From an uncultured Pseudomonadales bacterium (lineage in GTDB: Bacteria > Pseudomonadota > Gammaproteobacteria > Pseudomonadales > Cellvibrionaceae), in NCBI GenBank assembly GCA_947487765.1, contig CANKXO010000001.1, positions 62,001-126,000 of the forward strand: DNA of 64,000 nt, read 5' to 3'. Positions 26,876-36,203 of this stretch are shown here, one piece after another. The notes below the pieces were generated by a model. That model was given only the letters and a program-made list of their open reading frames with translations, was not told the origin of the DNA and made no database searches. The number at the start of each line of letters is the position of its first letter. The first letter of the stretch is position 1. Both the position numbers and the translations under genes were made by a program.

Positions 26876-27350
26876 ATTTATCGGTATCATTTTTTTGTTC
26901 AAACTGATCGAAAAAAGATTGCTGTACAGATTGCCACATATCGATATTCTTCTTACTTAAATCAGTAAATACTTCCATAACGTTCTGACCGGAAAATCCT
27001 TGCAAGTTTTTTGTAAAATGTTCTTGTTGTTTATTAAATACAGATAGGCTCTGACTCAGATACTCAGAGAAGAATTGATGATATTGTTGGTTTGAATAAC
27101 GGATAAAATACTTTAAATTTTCTGTTGTAAACAGGGGGTTTGTTGTAGACTCCTGCTCTAATATGATTTGTAGCAGTACACTGTGAGTGACATCACTCTC
27201 AGTTTTCGTATCAATTACCTTAAATTCAGTACCGTCTACAACCATCTGCCGTAAATCGTCCATTTTAATATATTTGCTTTGCTCTGTATCGTATACGCGG
27301 CGGTTAGGGTATTTTTTGATAATCCTAATAACCTGATCTGACTCAGTCAT
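26874..27350 (-). CDS. phaR: Polyhydroxyalkanoate synthesis repressor PhaR
   Basis: PhaR binds both nascent polymer and the phasin promoter, releasing phasin expression once granules form. The 158-aa protein has the N-terminal PHB_acc DNA-binding domain (about 5-66; KKYPNRRVYDTEQSKYI, DGTEFKVIDTKTESDVT) and a helical C-terminal region (about 70-150) with polymer-contacting character. It converges on the phasin gene, the standard linkage. Its presence argues that granules are really formed by this organism. Confidence 0.93.
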   Translation of the reverse strand: MTESDQVIRIIKKYPNRRVYDTEQSKYIKMDDLRQMVVDGTEFKVIDTKTESDVTHSVLLQIILEQESTTNPLFTTENLKYFIRYSNQQYHQFFSEYLSQSLSVFNKQQEHFTKNLQGFSGQNVMEVFTDLSKKNIDMWQSVQQSFFDQFEQKNDTDK

Positions 27351-27853
27351 AAAATGCTCTTATCTACAAAAACGCCGATGATACCACTCTTTTCCAACGA
27401 TGAGCAGTCACACATAACCAATGGATAAAGTTGTCTTATTCGCTACATTCAGTAATGTCAATCCCCGCGCCCAACAGGGATGTCGAATTTATAAATTTCT
27501 AATGAAAATTATGACAATATTTCGGTGATGTAAATTTAATGCGTACTAAAAATAACCATAAACTATTTGCAAATATTCCCATAAATAATAGTCTCTTGTA
27601 GAGCTTTCTAACTCCCGGTTTACATTAATCCTTAGCCGCTAAAACTACCTATTCTACGTATTAGCTGTTTAAGTTTTTAGTTTATAGAACTAATTATATT
27701 CCTAGCGGAAAATATAAATTTTTTCTCCTATTGAATTTGTTTAATTTTTTGTCGCTTAACTCTATAGATATAACTCAGTGTTATTGATACTGTGAGTCGG
27801 TCAGTTGAGTTGACTTTTTCATTAATTAAAACGATTGCTGAGGGTAATTTTCT
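27351..27853. other. Intergenic region between phaR and the DoxX-like gene
   Basis: This 503-bp A+T-rich gap between divergent genes must hold the phaR promoter. I see no ORF, repeat or strong dyad in it. Confidence 0.5.
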
Positions 27854-28345
27854 ATGAGTAAGATAAAGTTGATTTCATTTAGTCTGTTAACTTATTGGTG
27901 TCTTTTTTGGTTTCTTAATGCTCTGGATAAAATATTTGCTAGGCAAATGTTTGTTGGTTTTCGTTGGTGGGGTAATGATAGGGTAGAAAAGTTTGAGATG
28001 TATTTCGATCGTTTGTTATTGGATTTATCTCTTGTTAAGCCGGTATTATTGTCGTTAGGGTTAGTAGAAATTATTGTTGCTGTTTTATTTATACAGCCTA
28101 TTATAAATTCATTTTTGGAAAAAGATGTTTTTCGATATTCTTCTATACCAATTGTTGCTTCTATTGGAATATTTTTGGCATTCGCTATTTTTGATGTAGT
28201 GGTAGGTGACAGAGCAGAGTTGCTCGAGCATTCTACCTATGTTGGGGTCTTGATTATTTCTTATATCGCAATTGCAATAGAAGAGAAATTGCCTGTTATT
28301 ATGGGCCGTGATTTTTCAAGTGTTAATAGTCAACGCTCCATATAG
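27854..28345 (+). CDS. DoxX-like four-helix membrane protein, unknown function
   Basis: The 163-aa protein has four predicted membrane segments at about residues 8-26, 60-85, 98-118 and 125-143, with a polar loop at 30-55 containing FRWWGND. Size and topology resemble the DoxX/SURF4-like group of small inner-membrane proteins, but I see no diagnostic motif. It stands alone between phaR and lemA. Confidence 0.65.
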   Translation: MSKIKLISFSLLTYWCLFWFLNALDKIFARQMFVGFRWWGNDRVEKFEMYFDRLLLDLSLVKPVLLSLGLVEIIVAVLFIQPIINSFLEKDVFRYSSIPIVASIGIFLAFAIFDVVVGDRAELLEHSTYVGVLIISYIAIAIEEKLPVIMGRDFSSVNSQRSI

Positions 28346-28625
28346 TGAGAATAAAACTTTAACGGATGGATTAAGGCTGCAATAGAGAGTAAGCCCATAG
28401 TTATTTAAGTGTATTTACTATAATGGCTTATTAAATAACCGGTTTTAGTGATGGAAAGTACTTAACAGGCTGGCTTGCTCTATTAAATAAATCTCAATCA
28501 GCATATTGGCAGTGAAAATATAGAGAATATGCACATTATTTTTCTATGTACTATACCTAAAATACTCTTTGAAGTTCTGATAAGATGGCAGTTAAGTTAT
28601 TAACAATGATAAAAGTGAGCTCTCA

Positions 28626-29222
28626 ATGTCTACTACTGCAATTATTACGCTGATCGTTATCGCCTTACTGTTCTTTTATGTCATTAATATTTATAACCGA
28701 TTGGTTAGTTTAAAAAATCGCTATCAAAATGGCTTTGCACAAATCGAAGTTCAGTTGAAGCGTCGTTATGATCTGATTCCTAACTTAGTAGAAACTGCAA
28801 AGGCGTATTTAAAGCATGAACGTGGAACCCTTGAAGCTGTGATCTCAGCGCGTAATCAGGCAATGAAAGGCCTAGAAAAAGCTTCAGACAACCCTTCTGA
28901 TGGTTCGGCGATGAATATGCTAAGCCAAGCTGAGGGTATGTTAGGTTCAGCACTGGGTAAATTAAATATAGTGGTAGAAGCTTACCCAGATTTAAAAGCC
29001 AACCAAAATATGATGCAAGTGTCTGAGGAGCTGACGACGACAGAAAATAAAGTGGCTTTTGCTCGCCAAGCCTTTAATGATGCAGTGACCCAATACAATG
29101 AGTATCGACAGAGTTTTCCTCCGGTTGCGCTAGCTCCCATGTTTGGTCATCCACAAGATGCAACGTTATTAGAGTTTGCCGATACTGCTGAAATTCAAGC
29201 GGCACCGAAGGTAAGTTTTTAA
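28626..29222 (+). CDS. lemA: LemA family protein
   Basis: LemA has one N-terminal membrane helix (about residues 5-22) followed by a long helical bundle. The conserved YNRLVSLKNRYQNGFAQIEVQLKRRYDLIPNLVETAKAY-type opening and the FARQAFNDAVTQYNEYRQSFP segment are present, and the 198-aa length is typical. Function in Gram-negative bacteria is not settled; it is often paired with an M48/HtpX-type protease, as here (22 bp downstream), so the two probably work in membrane protein quality control. Confidence 0.93.
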   Translation: MSTTAIITLIVIALLFFYVINIYNRLVSLKNRYQNGFAQIEVQLKRRYDLIPNLVETAKAYLKHERGTLEAVISARNQAMKGLEKASDNPSDGSAMNMLSQAEGMLGSALGKLNIVVEAYPDLKANQNMMQVSEELTTTENKVAFARQAFNDAVTQYNEYRQSFPPVALAPMFGHPQDATLLEFADTAEIQAAPKVSF

Positions 29223-29244
29223 GCGTCATTGACTATTTCCATCT

Positions 29245-31164
29245 ATGAATTTTTATGAATCTCAGGATCAGGCGCGAAAGCAGACTGGACGATTAGTTCT
29301 ATTGTTTATGCTGGCTTTAGCCGCTTTAATTTTGTTAACAGCTTTTGTGATTGCGGCTGTTGCCTATATTTTAGGGATGCACAATGCTCGGTTTGAGAGC
29401 TATGAAACTGGACAGTCTGTATGGCAAATCGCAACAGTTGTTTTTGAATGGCAGTATTTAGGTAGTATTGCGCTTGCCGTACTTGCTGTTGTTGCATTAG
29501 CGTCTTTGTTTCGAATGTCACAGTTAAAGTCTGGTGGCCGTGTGATAGCTGAGCAATTGGGCGGGCGCTTAATCAACATAAACCCTAGAGATGCATCTGA
29601 GAAAAAATTGCTGAATGTAGTGGAAGAAATGGCAATAGCATCAGGAACGCCAGTCCCCAGTGTTTATTTAATGGATGAGCCTGGCATTAATGCCTTTGCA
29701 GCTGGTTATCAACCTGCCGATGCAGTGATCGGTGTCACTCGTGGTGCAATTGAGCAATTAAGCCGGCAAGAATTACAGGGTGTTATTGCCCATGAGTTCA
29801 GTCATATCCTCAATGGCGATATGCGACTGAATTTACGTTTAATCGGTATCGTGTACGGTATTGTAATCATTGCTTTGTCAGGGCGCTATTTATTACATGG
29901 TACCCGTCATTCAAGTAAAGATCGTGGGGCGGTCTTAGGTATTGGTTTAGCCTTAATATTACTTGGCTATCTTGGGGTATTTTTTGGTAATTTGATTAAA
30001 GCGGCAATTTCTCGACAAAGAGAGTTTTTAGCCGATGCCTCTGCTGTACAATTTACTCGCAGTCAGGACGGTATCAGTGGAGCATTAAAAAAGATTGGCG
30101 GCTTGTCATATCATTCTGTATGGCAAAAACACGATGTGAATGAAATTAGCCATATGCTGTTCGCTCAAGGTTTACACTTTAGTTTCTTTAATCGTTGGAT
30201 GGCGACGCACCCCCCATTAGATCGGCGTATCAAGCGTATTGATCCACGTTGGAATGGGGATTTCACTGTGCCATCTTCAGTCAGTAATGTGGCATCGGCG
30301 AGCTCACCGGTTAATCAATCATCTTCTGAAATGGTTTCATCTTTGGCGGCTGATGATTTAATGGAAGCCGTTGATCATTCGGGACAATTAAATGATGAAA
30401 CAATCACAAGTGCAGTTAAAGAATTGTCATTGCTGCAAATAAAATTTGAAACACTCTGTTCTCAGATTCATGATCCTTATAATGCAAGAAGTTTAGTGTA
30501 TGCGATGTTACTTGATCGGCGAAGTTCTATTCAGCAATTACAGTGGCAGAGTTTACAACAATATTGTGACAATATCTTATTGAAGCAAACCCAATCTATT
30601 GATGAACAATTACAGCAGCTTGAATCAAGGCAACCAATGTTGCTCTTAGATATGGCGCTACCTATATTAAAGTTGTTGAGTGATGATCAATATCGACAAT
30701 TTAAACAGCAAATGCTGCGGCTGATTAAAATTGATAAAAAGGTTGAATTGCGAGAGTGGGCATTATTTTATTTAGTTGAATATTACTGCCGCCCAACACA
30801 GCTGAATCGACTGCATATGGTCAGCCTTAAGCAGCGTAAACCTGCTATGGCAAAACTTTTATCTGCGCTTGCCAGTATTGGTGCGTCATCGGAGAAGGAA
30901 GCAGAAGCAATATTTTTAAATGTGACGAGAAGTTCGTTAGGTTTTTCGTTGCGTTGGTATCCTATAAAAGAACTAACAATTCCCTCTTTAACTCAATCTT
31001 TGCAGCATGTTCGTGATTTGAAGCCGTTGGAAAAACCTCGGTTTTTAAAAGCCTGTATCGGAATTGTTCAGCATGATGGTGTTGTTGATAGCAGAGAAGT
31101 AGAGATTATCAGTTGTATCGCCCAAGCTCTTGATTGCCCGTTGCCTTACATGGACGTAAGGTAA
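29245..31164 (+). CDS. M48 family membrane metalloprotease (HtpX-like) with TerB-like C-terminus
   Basis: Four membrane segments lie at about residues 18-45, 68-92, 195-215 and 225-250. The zinc site HEFSH is at 183-187 and the third ligand is in REFLADASA. Residues ~345-585 form a long helical region not present in plain HtpX, and the last ~60 residues (FLKACIGIVQHDGVVDSREVEIISCIAQAL) look like a TerB-type tellurite-resistance fold. Length is 639 aa versus ~290 for HtpX. It follows lemA by 22 bp. The final residues MDVR and stop lie within a short DNA repeat described separately. Confidence 0.9.
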   Translation: MNFYESQDQARKQTGRLVLLFMLALAALILLTAFVIAAVAYILGMHNARFESYETGQSVWQIATVVFEWQYLGSIALAVLAVVALASLFRMSQLKSGGRVIAEQLGGRLININPRDASEKKLLNVVEEMAIASGTPVPSVYLMDEPGINAFAAGYQPADAVIGVTRGAIEQLSRQELQGVIAHEFSHILNGDMRLNLRLIGIVYGIVIIALSGRYLLHGTRHSSKDRGAVLGIGLALILLGYLGVFFGNLIKAAISRQREFLADASAVQFTRSQDGISGALKKIGGLSYHSVWQKHDVNEISHMLFAQGLHFSFFNRWMATHPPLDRRIKRIDPRWNGDFTVPSSVSNVASASSPVNQSSSEMVSSLAADDLMEAVDHSGQLNDETITSAVKELSLLQIKFETLCSQIHDPYNARSLVYAMLLDRRSSIQQLQWQSLQQYCDNILLKQTQSIDEQLQQLESRQPMLLLDMALPILKLLSDDQYRQFKQQMLRLIKIDKKVELREWALFYLVEYYCRPTQLNRLHMVSLKQRKPAMAKLLSALASIGASSEKEAEAIFLNVTRSSLGFSLRWYPIKELTIPSLTQSLQHVRDLKPLEKPRFLKACIGIVQHDGVVDSREVEIISCIAQALDCPLPYMDVR

Positions 31165-31167
31165 GGT
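31150..31167 (+). repeat. 18-bp direct repeat, copy 1
   Basis: ATGGACGTAAGGTAAGGT overlaps the last codons and stop of the M48 protease gene (MDVR-stop). Together with upstream CCTTAC it forms a 6-bp hairpin (31144-31161). A second copy differs at one base and starts 49 bp downstream. Confidence 0.7.
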
Positions 31168-31198
31168 CAAACTGCAGGAGCAAATTTGTTTGTATGAT

Positions 31199-31216
31199 AT
31201 GGACGTAAGGTAAAGT
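31199..31216 (+). repeat. 18-bp direct repeat, copy 2
   Basis: ATGGACGTAAGGTAAAGT matches copy 1 at 17 of 18 positions. It lies in the gap before the glycosyltransferase gene and lacks the inverted CCTTAC arm. Confidence 0.7.
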
Positions 31217-31292
31217 TTGTTGCGATCATAATGGTTTGTATTTAGTCTTCTCATTAGAGCACAGCGTGTAATGTGGAAATGGATATAAATAG

Positions 31293-32357
31293 ATGGCAAA
31301 AATAATTTATGGTGTATCAGGAGAGGGGTCTGGTCATTCTTCTCGTGCGAAATTAATAGGCAAGCATCTTGTGGATAAGGGGCATGAGGTGAAAATTGTC
31401 TCGTATGACCGTGGTTATCAAAATCTTCGGGATGCGTTTGATGTATTGGAGATTGTAGGGCTATCTATAGCCAGTATTGATAACAAAGTCTCGATACTCA
31501 AAACATTAATGGAAAATATTGCCAAGCTGCCCAATGGTACGCGTGCCTTTAATCGTTTACGCGAATTATTCAAAACCTTCCAGCCTGACTGTGTTTTTAC
31601 TGATTTTGAGCCTTGCACGGCCTATCTGGCCAATCATTACGATTTGCCTTTGGTAAGTTTGGATAATCAGCACCGCATGCGTTACATGGAATATCAATGT
31701 CCTGATAACTTAAAAAAAGAGGCTTTATTAACGGAAACAATTATACGGGGTATGGTTCCCAAGCCTTGGTATTCATTGATTACGACCTTTCATCAAGGAA
31801 AGTTGAAAAATAACCATTGTTCAGTAGTACCGGCATTAATACGCCCGAATGTTATCGATTTGAAGCCTTCCAAAGGTGAGCATATTTTGGTTTATGTAAC
31901 GTCTGGGTTTGATTCTCTATTGGAAAATTTAAAAGCATTCTCTCGTGAAACATTCTATGTGTATGGCTATAACGAAGATAAGCAAGAGGATAATCTGCAT
32001 TTTCGCCCATTTAGTGAAGATGGTTTTCTGCAAGACCTTGCTACTTCTAAAGCGGTTATTGCCACCGCTGGTTTTACATTGATCAGTGAAGCGCTTTATT
32101 TGGCTAAACCTTATCTTGCATTTCCAATGCAGGGGCAATTTGAACAACACCTGAATGCTTATATGCTAGATAAGCATGGTTTAGGTAAGCAGTGTTTGTC
32201 ACCTGATTTTACTTCTATTTCTGCCTTTTTATATCAATTGCCGGATATTGAAAACAATCTTTCACAATATTCCGGTTGTGGCAATACAGAGATGGTCAAC
32301 AAGATAGATGGGCTGCTTGATAATAATATGGCGATGCTTAAAACGTTTAAGCGCTAA
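31293..32357 (+). CDS. MJ1255/VC2487-type glycosyltransferase
   Basis: The 354-aa protein has the two-Rossmann GT-B layout with the family opening IIYGVSGEGSGHSSRAK (residues 4-20) and a C-terminal nucleotide-sugar region (about 255-300: TAGFTLISEALYLAKPYLAFPMQGQFEQ) like MurG/GT28 enzymes. The acceptor is unknown. The next gene, on the same strand after 63 bp, encodes a lipid-phosphatase-like protein, which hints at a glycolipid or lipid-linked substrate. Confidence 0.8.
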   Translation: MAKIIYGVSGEGSGHSSRAKLIGKHLVDKGHEVKIVSYDRGYQNLRDAFDVLEIVGLSIASIDNKVSILKTLMENIAKLPNGTRAFNRLRELFKTFQPDCVFTDFEPCTAYLANHYDLPLVSLDNQHRMRYMEYQCPDNLKKEALLTETIIRGMVPKPWYSLITTFHQGKLKNNHCSVVPALIRPNVIDLKPSKGEHILVYVTSGFDSLLENLKAFSRETFYVYGYNEDKQEDNLHFRPFSEDGFLQDLATSKAVIATAGFTLISEALYLAKPYLAFPMQGQFEQHLNAYMLDKHGLGKQCLSPDFTSISAFLYQLPDIENNLSQYSGCGNTEMVNKIDGLLDNNMAMLKTFKR

Positions 32358-32420
32358 AAATAATAATGCTACATAAGCTTTCCATTCTTTCTAATGACTT
32401 ATTTCCCTTGAGTATGCAAC

Positions 32421-33458
32421 GTGTCGCCAATATCTTCTGATCAAAATGGTCATTCCAAAGAGTATAGTGAAGTTAATCAAGATGAACATCTTGTTTTCTT
32501 TCGAACTAGCGCATGGCTGGATGAGCAGGAAGAAATTATACATATCCCTATACATGGCTGGATTTACAAGCAGCAAGACAGTCAAGTTCGAAAAAGTGCC
32601 TTTTTAAAAATCTTAAAGTCTACATACGATTTGGCTCCAACGAAAAAGGATGAAAAGAATATTAGTGAGCGTGTTAATTTACTCATTGCGGATAATAAGC
32701 GAGGGAGACGTATCATTATAAAGCTGGGAGATTCTGTTTATTCTTTGCCAAAATCAAGTCCTAATGGGCATTTTGAAACAGTATTGCAAGTGCCAGTTTC
32801 TAAGCTGGATCTAAAAGAAACGCTTATTCGTTTTCAGGCGGTGGTAAATGTAGAGGACTCTCGTGTGTTTCGAGGAGAGTCATTAGTTATTTCTCCTGAA
32901 GGAAAGTCTGTTATCAGTGATATTGACGATACCGTAAAAATTTCTCAGGTCACTGAGCGAAGGTCACTATTGGCAAACACATTTTTTAATGACTTTGATG
33001 CTGTTACTAGTATGCCTGAGCTCTATCATAAGTTACATGCTCAAGATTATGCTTTTCACTTTGTATCCTCTAGCCCTTGGCATTTGTATGAGCCTCTTCA
33101 GAGTTTTTTTGATAGCTTTTGTTTTCCAAAGGCTACACTAAATCTGAAAAAAATACGTTTCAAGGATAAGACATTATTAGATTTATTTAAAAAAGGTACA
33201 GAAACAAAACCAATAGTCATTGAAAAAATATTGCAGGCCTACCCTAAACGATCATTTATATTAATCGGCGATAGTGGTGAGGAAGATGCCGAAGTCTATG
33301 CTGAAGTTGCCTCGAAATATCCCGAACAGATCGAGCGTATTTTAATACGGAGAGTTGATAGTGCCATCACCAAAGTCGACAAGTATGAGCGTATATTTGC
33401 CGATATATCTAAAGATAAGTGGCAGATTTTTTCATTGCCTGAAGAGATTAAATTATAA
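32421..33458 (+). CDS. App1-type phosphatase (DUF2183), HAD catalytic motif
   Basis: The 345-aa protein resembles the yeast App1 phosphatidate phosphatase catalytic domain. Residues ~25-160 form a beta-rich N-terminal domain; the HAD motif DIDDT is at 167-171, followed by the family motif FHFVSSSPWHLYEPL (about 212-226) and a lysine/GDSGEEDAEVYAEVA end motif (about 282-296). The start is GTG; no better ATG exists in frame. It probably acts on phosphatidate or a pyrophosphate lipid. A bidirectional terminator follows. Confidence 0.86.
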   Translation: MSPISSDQNGHSKEYSEVNQDEHLVFFRTSAWLDEQEEIIHIPIHGWIYKQQDSQVRKSAFLKILKSTYDLAPTKKDEKNISERVNLLIADNKRGRRIIIKLGDSVYSLPKSSPNGHFETVLQVPVSKLDLKETLIRFQAVVNVEDSRVFRGESLVISPEGKSVISDIDDTVKISQVTERRSLLANTFFNDFDAVTSMPELYHKLHAQDYAFHFVSSSPWHLYEPLQSFFDSFCFPKATLNLKKIRFKDKTLLDLFKKGTETKPIVIEKILQAYPKRSFILIGDSGEEDAEVYAEVASKYPEQIERILIRRVDSAITKVDKYERIFADISKDKWQIFSLPEEIKL

Positions 33459-33535
33459 ATCAGTTGTTAAGGCTATTCAGTTGAGCTAAGTAGTACGCAG
33501 GTTTATAATAGGATATAAATTATTGGTGGGTAGAT

Positions 33536-33569
33536 AAAAATAATGCGCCTTATAGGCGCATTATTTTTT
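33536..33569. terminator. Bidirectional intrinsic terminator
   Basis: A perfect stem of up to 14 bp pairs 33536-33549 with 33555-33568 (core AATGCGCC/GGCGCATT, 5-base loop TTATA), with T-runs on both strands. It ends the App1-type phosphatase (+) and the convergent flavoenzyme gene (-). Confidence 0.93.
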
Positions 33570-33628
33570 GAAAGTGATCTTAAGAGTAGGGCTGTTTAAT
33601 CATCGCAGCTCTACCCATAAAATATGAT

Positions 33629-36064
33629 CTAGTCGTTAGACTTTAACTTCTCACCTTTGCGGTCATAGACACAACCTGAAGTGACAGTCACAGGATAGTA
33701 TTGGCCCAAGATTCTGATTTTCAGATCATCAGCTTCTAGAGCGTCAACATTCATGTAAACCAGCGCTAAACTTTTCTGTACGCGGTGACCATAACCACCA
33801 GAAGCTGATTCACCAACGACTTTACCGTTAGAGTAAACAGGCTCCATACCGACAGAGGCATCAACATCAGCATCTACTTCCATCAATACAAGCTTGCGCT
33901 TAACGCCTTCTGCTTTTTGTGCTTCTAGAGCTGCTTTACCTTCGAAGTCGCCATTGTCGTATTTAACAAACCAGCCAAGGTTAGCTTCAAGTATGGTGTA
34001 CTCTAGGTTTAGATCGTGGCCCCACATTGCGTAGCCTTTTTCTAAACGCATTGATTCCATTGCGCGTAAGCCGAAGTCACGAATATCAAGATCTTTACCT
34101 GCATCCATTAATGCATCGTAAATCGCTTGTTGGTGCTCAATTGGGTGGTGTAATTCCCAACCTAATTCACCAACGAAGTTCATACGCAATGCGCGAACAG
34201 GTGCGCCTGCAACAGTGATCTCTTGTGAAGTAAACCAAGGGAAGCCTTCGTTGCTTAGATCACTGTCAGTGATTTTGCTCAATACTTTACGAGCATCAGG
34301 GCCAGCGATGACTAACGTACCAAATTCTTGAGTGATGTTTTTCAGATTGACTGAACCATCTTCTGGTAGGCGAGATTCCAACCAGTCTTCAATTAGCTGT
34401 TCGCCAGCAGCAGGTGCCATCATATAGTAAGTGCCACTGCTTAATTTCGTGACTGAGAATTCCCAAGCAACACCACCTTCTTTCGTTAGTGGGTGAGATA
34501 GGGCAACTGCACCAACCTCAGTCGGAACACGGTTAGGAGACATGCTCTGTAACCACTCGTGCGCGCCAGCACCAGAAATTTGGAATTTAGTGAAAGGAGA
34601 AAGATCCAATACGCCCACTTTGTTCTGTACGTGCTGACATTCTGCATCAACAGCATCGTGCCAATTGCCACGGCGGAAGCTGTGCTCTTCTTGAGTGCCT
34701 GGTTTTCCGTCTGTTGCAAACCAGCTAGCGCGTTCCCAGCCATAGTAAGCACCGAATACAGCGCCCTTCGCTTTTTGTGATTCATAAATAGGCGATTTTT
34801 TCGCTTCACGACCAGCAGGGCGCATTGCATATTCGTTAGGGAAGCCTAACTGATATTCGTTAGCGTAAACTTCTGTACCTTTAGCAACACAGAAATCGTG
34901 ATCTGCATAGTCGTCACCGAAGCGACGTGGATCTAATTCGAAGAATTCTAATTCTGGGTGACCGTTAACAATCCACTCTGCCATGTGTTTACCAGCACCA
35001 CCACCTTGAACAATACCAAAGTTGAAACCAGTACATACAAAGTAGTTGCGGTAACCGTGAACAGGGCCGATCAGTGGGTGGCCGTCTGGAGTATAGGTAA
35101 TAGGGCCGTTAACAACCGTTTTAATACCTGCCTGAGTGATTAGATCAACTTGTTCCATCGCAGTACACATAATGTCTTCGATACGGTCTAGGTCCGGTTG
35201 TAATAACTCTTGACCGAAAGCCGCTGGAACGCCGTCTACTGCCCAAGGAATACCACCTTTTTCGTAAGGCCCTAAGATAAAGCCTTTACCTTCTTGACGT
35301 AGGTAGTAAGACACATCTGGATCCCGGATCATCGGCAACATTTCGTTACGCTCTTTCAACTCAGGGATATCATCAGTTACGATGTATTGGTGCTCCATGA
35401 TATTCATAGGAAGTTGGTGGCCAACCATTGCGGCAACTTCGTTCGCACGGAAACCAGAAGCGTTAACGATAATACCTGCGTCAATAACACCTTTTTCAGT
35501 GGTTACTTCCCAGCGGCCATCTTCTTTTTGTTTGATGGCAGATACAGGGTTACCACGAACAATGGTAGCGCCAGCGGCTTTTGCGCCAGCTGCCATGGCA
35601 TTTGTTACGCTGGTTGGGTCAATGTGACCATCAGCTGGATCCCATAAACCGCCCAATAAGCCAGTAGTGTCTAGGTAAGGGTAAAGTTCTTTTAAACGCT
35701 CAACGCTTACCATTTCTAGGTTCAAACCAGTCAGGTCAGACATGGCAACAACGCGCTCAAATTCGTCCATACGATCTTGTGTATGCGCTAGACGAATAGC
35801 ACCAGTAGGGAAATGGTTAACAGCACTGCCAGTCTCTTCTTCTAGACGGCCGTACAGGTCAATACTGTACTGCTGTAGCTTTACCATATTCAGGCTGTTG
35901 CTAAAATGAGGTAGGTTACCCGCAGCATGCCAAGTAGAGCCAGAAGTCAGCTCTATTTTTTCGGTTAGCATGATGTCAGTCCAGCCCATTTTTGTTAAGT
36001 GGTACAAGGTGCTGACACCTGCAATACCACCACCAATGATTAACACCTCAGTTTTATTTTTCAT
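33629..36064 (-). CDS. FAD-dependent sarcosine/dimethylglycine dehydrogenase-like enzyme with GcvT domain
   Basis: Domains are an N-terminal DAO-type FAD fold (1-~380; GGGIAGVSTLYHL, with the covalent-FAD motif SGSTWHAAG, His46), a short FAO_M domain (~385-435) and a C-terminal tetrahydrofolate-binding GcvT domain (~440-811). Such enzymes oxidatively demethylate N-methylated amines and pass C1 units to folate. I chose ATG 36064, with GGAG 11 bases upstream and an N-terminus at the FAD motif; the frame extends to 36136 but those 24 residues look unrelated. A GcvA-like LysR gene is divergent. Substrate could be dimethylglycine, sarcosine or a related methylamine. Confidence 0.9.
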   Translation of the reverse strand: MKNKTEVLIIGGGIAGVSTLYHLTKMGWTDIMLTEKIELTSGSTWHAAGNLPHFSNSLNMVKLQQYSIDLYGRLEEETGSAVNHFPTGAIRLAHTQDRMDEFERVVAMSDLTGLNLEMVSVERLKELYPYLDTTGLLGGLWDPADGHIDPTSVTNAMAAGAKAAGATIVRGNPVSAIKQKEDGRWEVTTEKGVIDAGIIVNASGFRANEVAAMVGHQLPMNIMEHQYIVTDDIPELKERNEMLPMIRDPDVSYYLRQEGKGFILGPYEKGGIPWAVDGVPAAFGQELLQPDLDRIEDIMCTAMEQVDLITQAGIKTVVNGPITYTPDGHPLIGPVHGYRNYFVCTGFNFGIVQGGGAGKHMAEWIVNGHPELEFFELDPRRFGDDYADHDFCVAKGTEVYANEYQLGFPNEYAMRPAGREAKKSPIYESQKAKGAVFGAYYGWERASWFATDGKPGTQEEHSFRRGNWHDAVDAECQHVQNKVGVLDLSPFTKFQISGAGAHEWLQSMSPNRVPTEVGAVALSHPLTKEGGVAWEFSVTKLSSGTYYMMAPAAGEQLIEDWLESRLPEDGSVNLKNITQEFGTLVIAGPDARKVLSKITDSDLSNEGFPWFTSQEITVAGAPVRALRMNFVGELGWELHHPIEHQQAIYDALMDAGKDLDIRDFGLRAMESMRLEKGYAMWGHDLNLEYTILEANLGWFVKYDNGDFEGKAALEAQKAEGVKRKLVLMEVDADVDASVGMEPVYSNGKVVGESASGGYGHRVQKSLALVYMNVDALEADDLKIRILGQYYPVTVTSGCVYDRKGEKLKSND

Positions 36065-36138
36065 AGTTATAACGACTCCAAAGATCAAGCGACTCTTTAT
36101 CGACAGAGAGTCGCCCATGTAAAAAATAAGTGGCACGG

Positions 36139-36180
36139 ATAATATATAAGTTGCCCGACCCTGAACAAGCGATATATTAT
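36139..36180. promoter_or_regulatory. Inverted repeat between divergent flavoenzyme and LysR genes
   Basis: ATAATATAT (36139-36147) and ATATATTAT (36172-36180) are exact complements in the 139-bp gap separating the two start codons. It is a candidate regulator site, although low-complexity A+T arms make chance more likely. Confidence 0.35.
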
Positions 36181-36203
36181 TACGGAATTAATAAGTAATA
36201 CTT

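Noticed and set aside
36065-36136. 24-residue N-terminal extension of the flavoenzyme
   Set aside because: The extension has no ribosome binding site and no signal-peptide quality, and the FAD-binding motif begins directly after ATG 36064.
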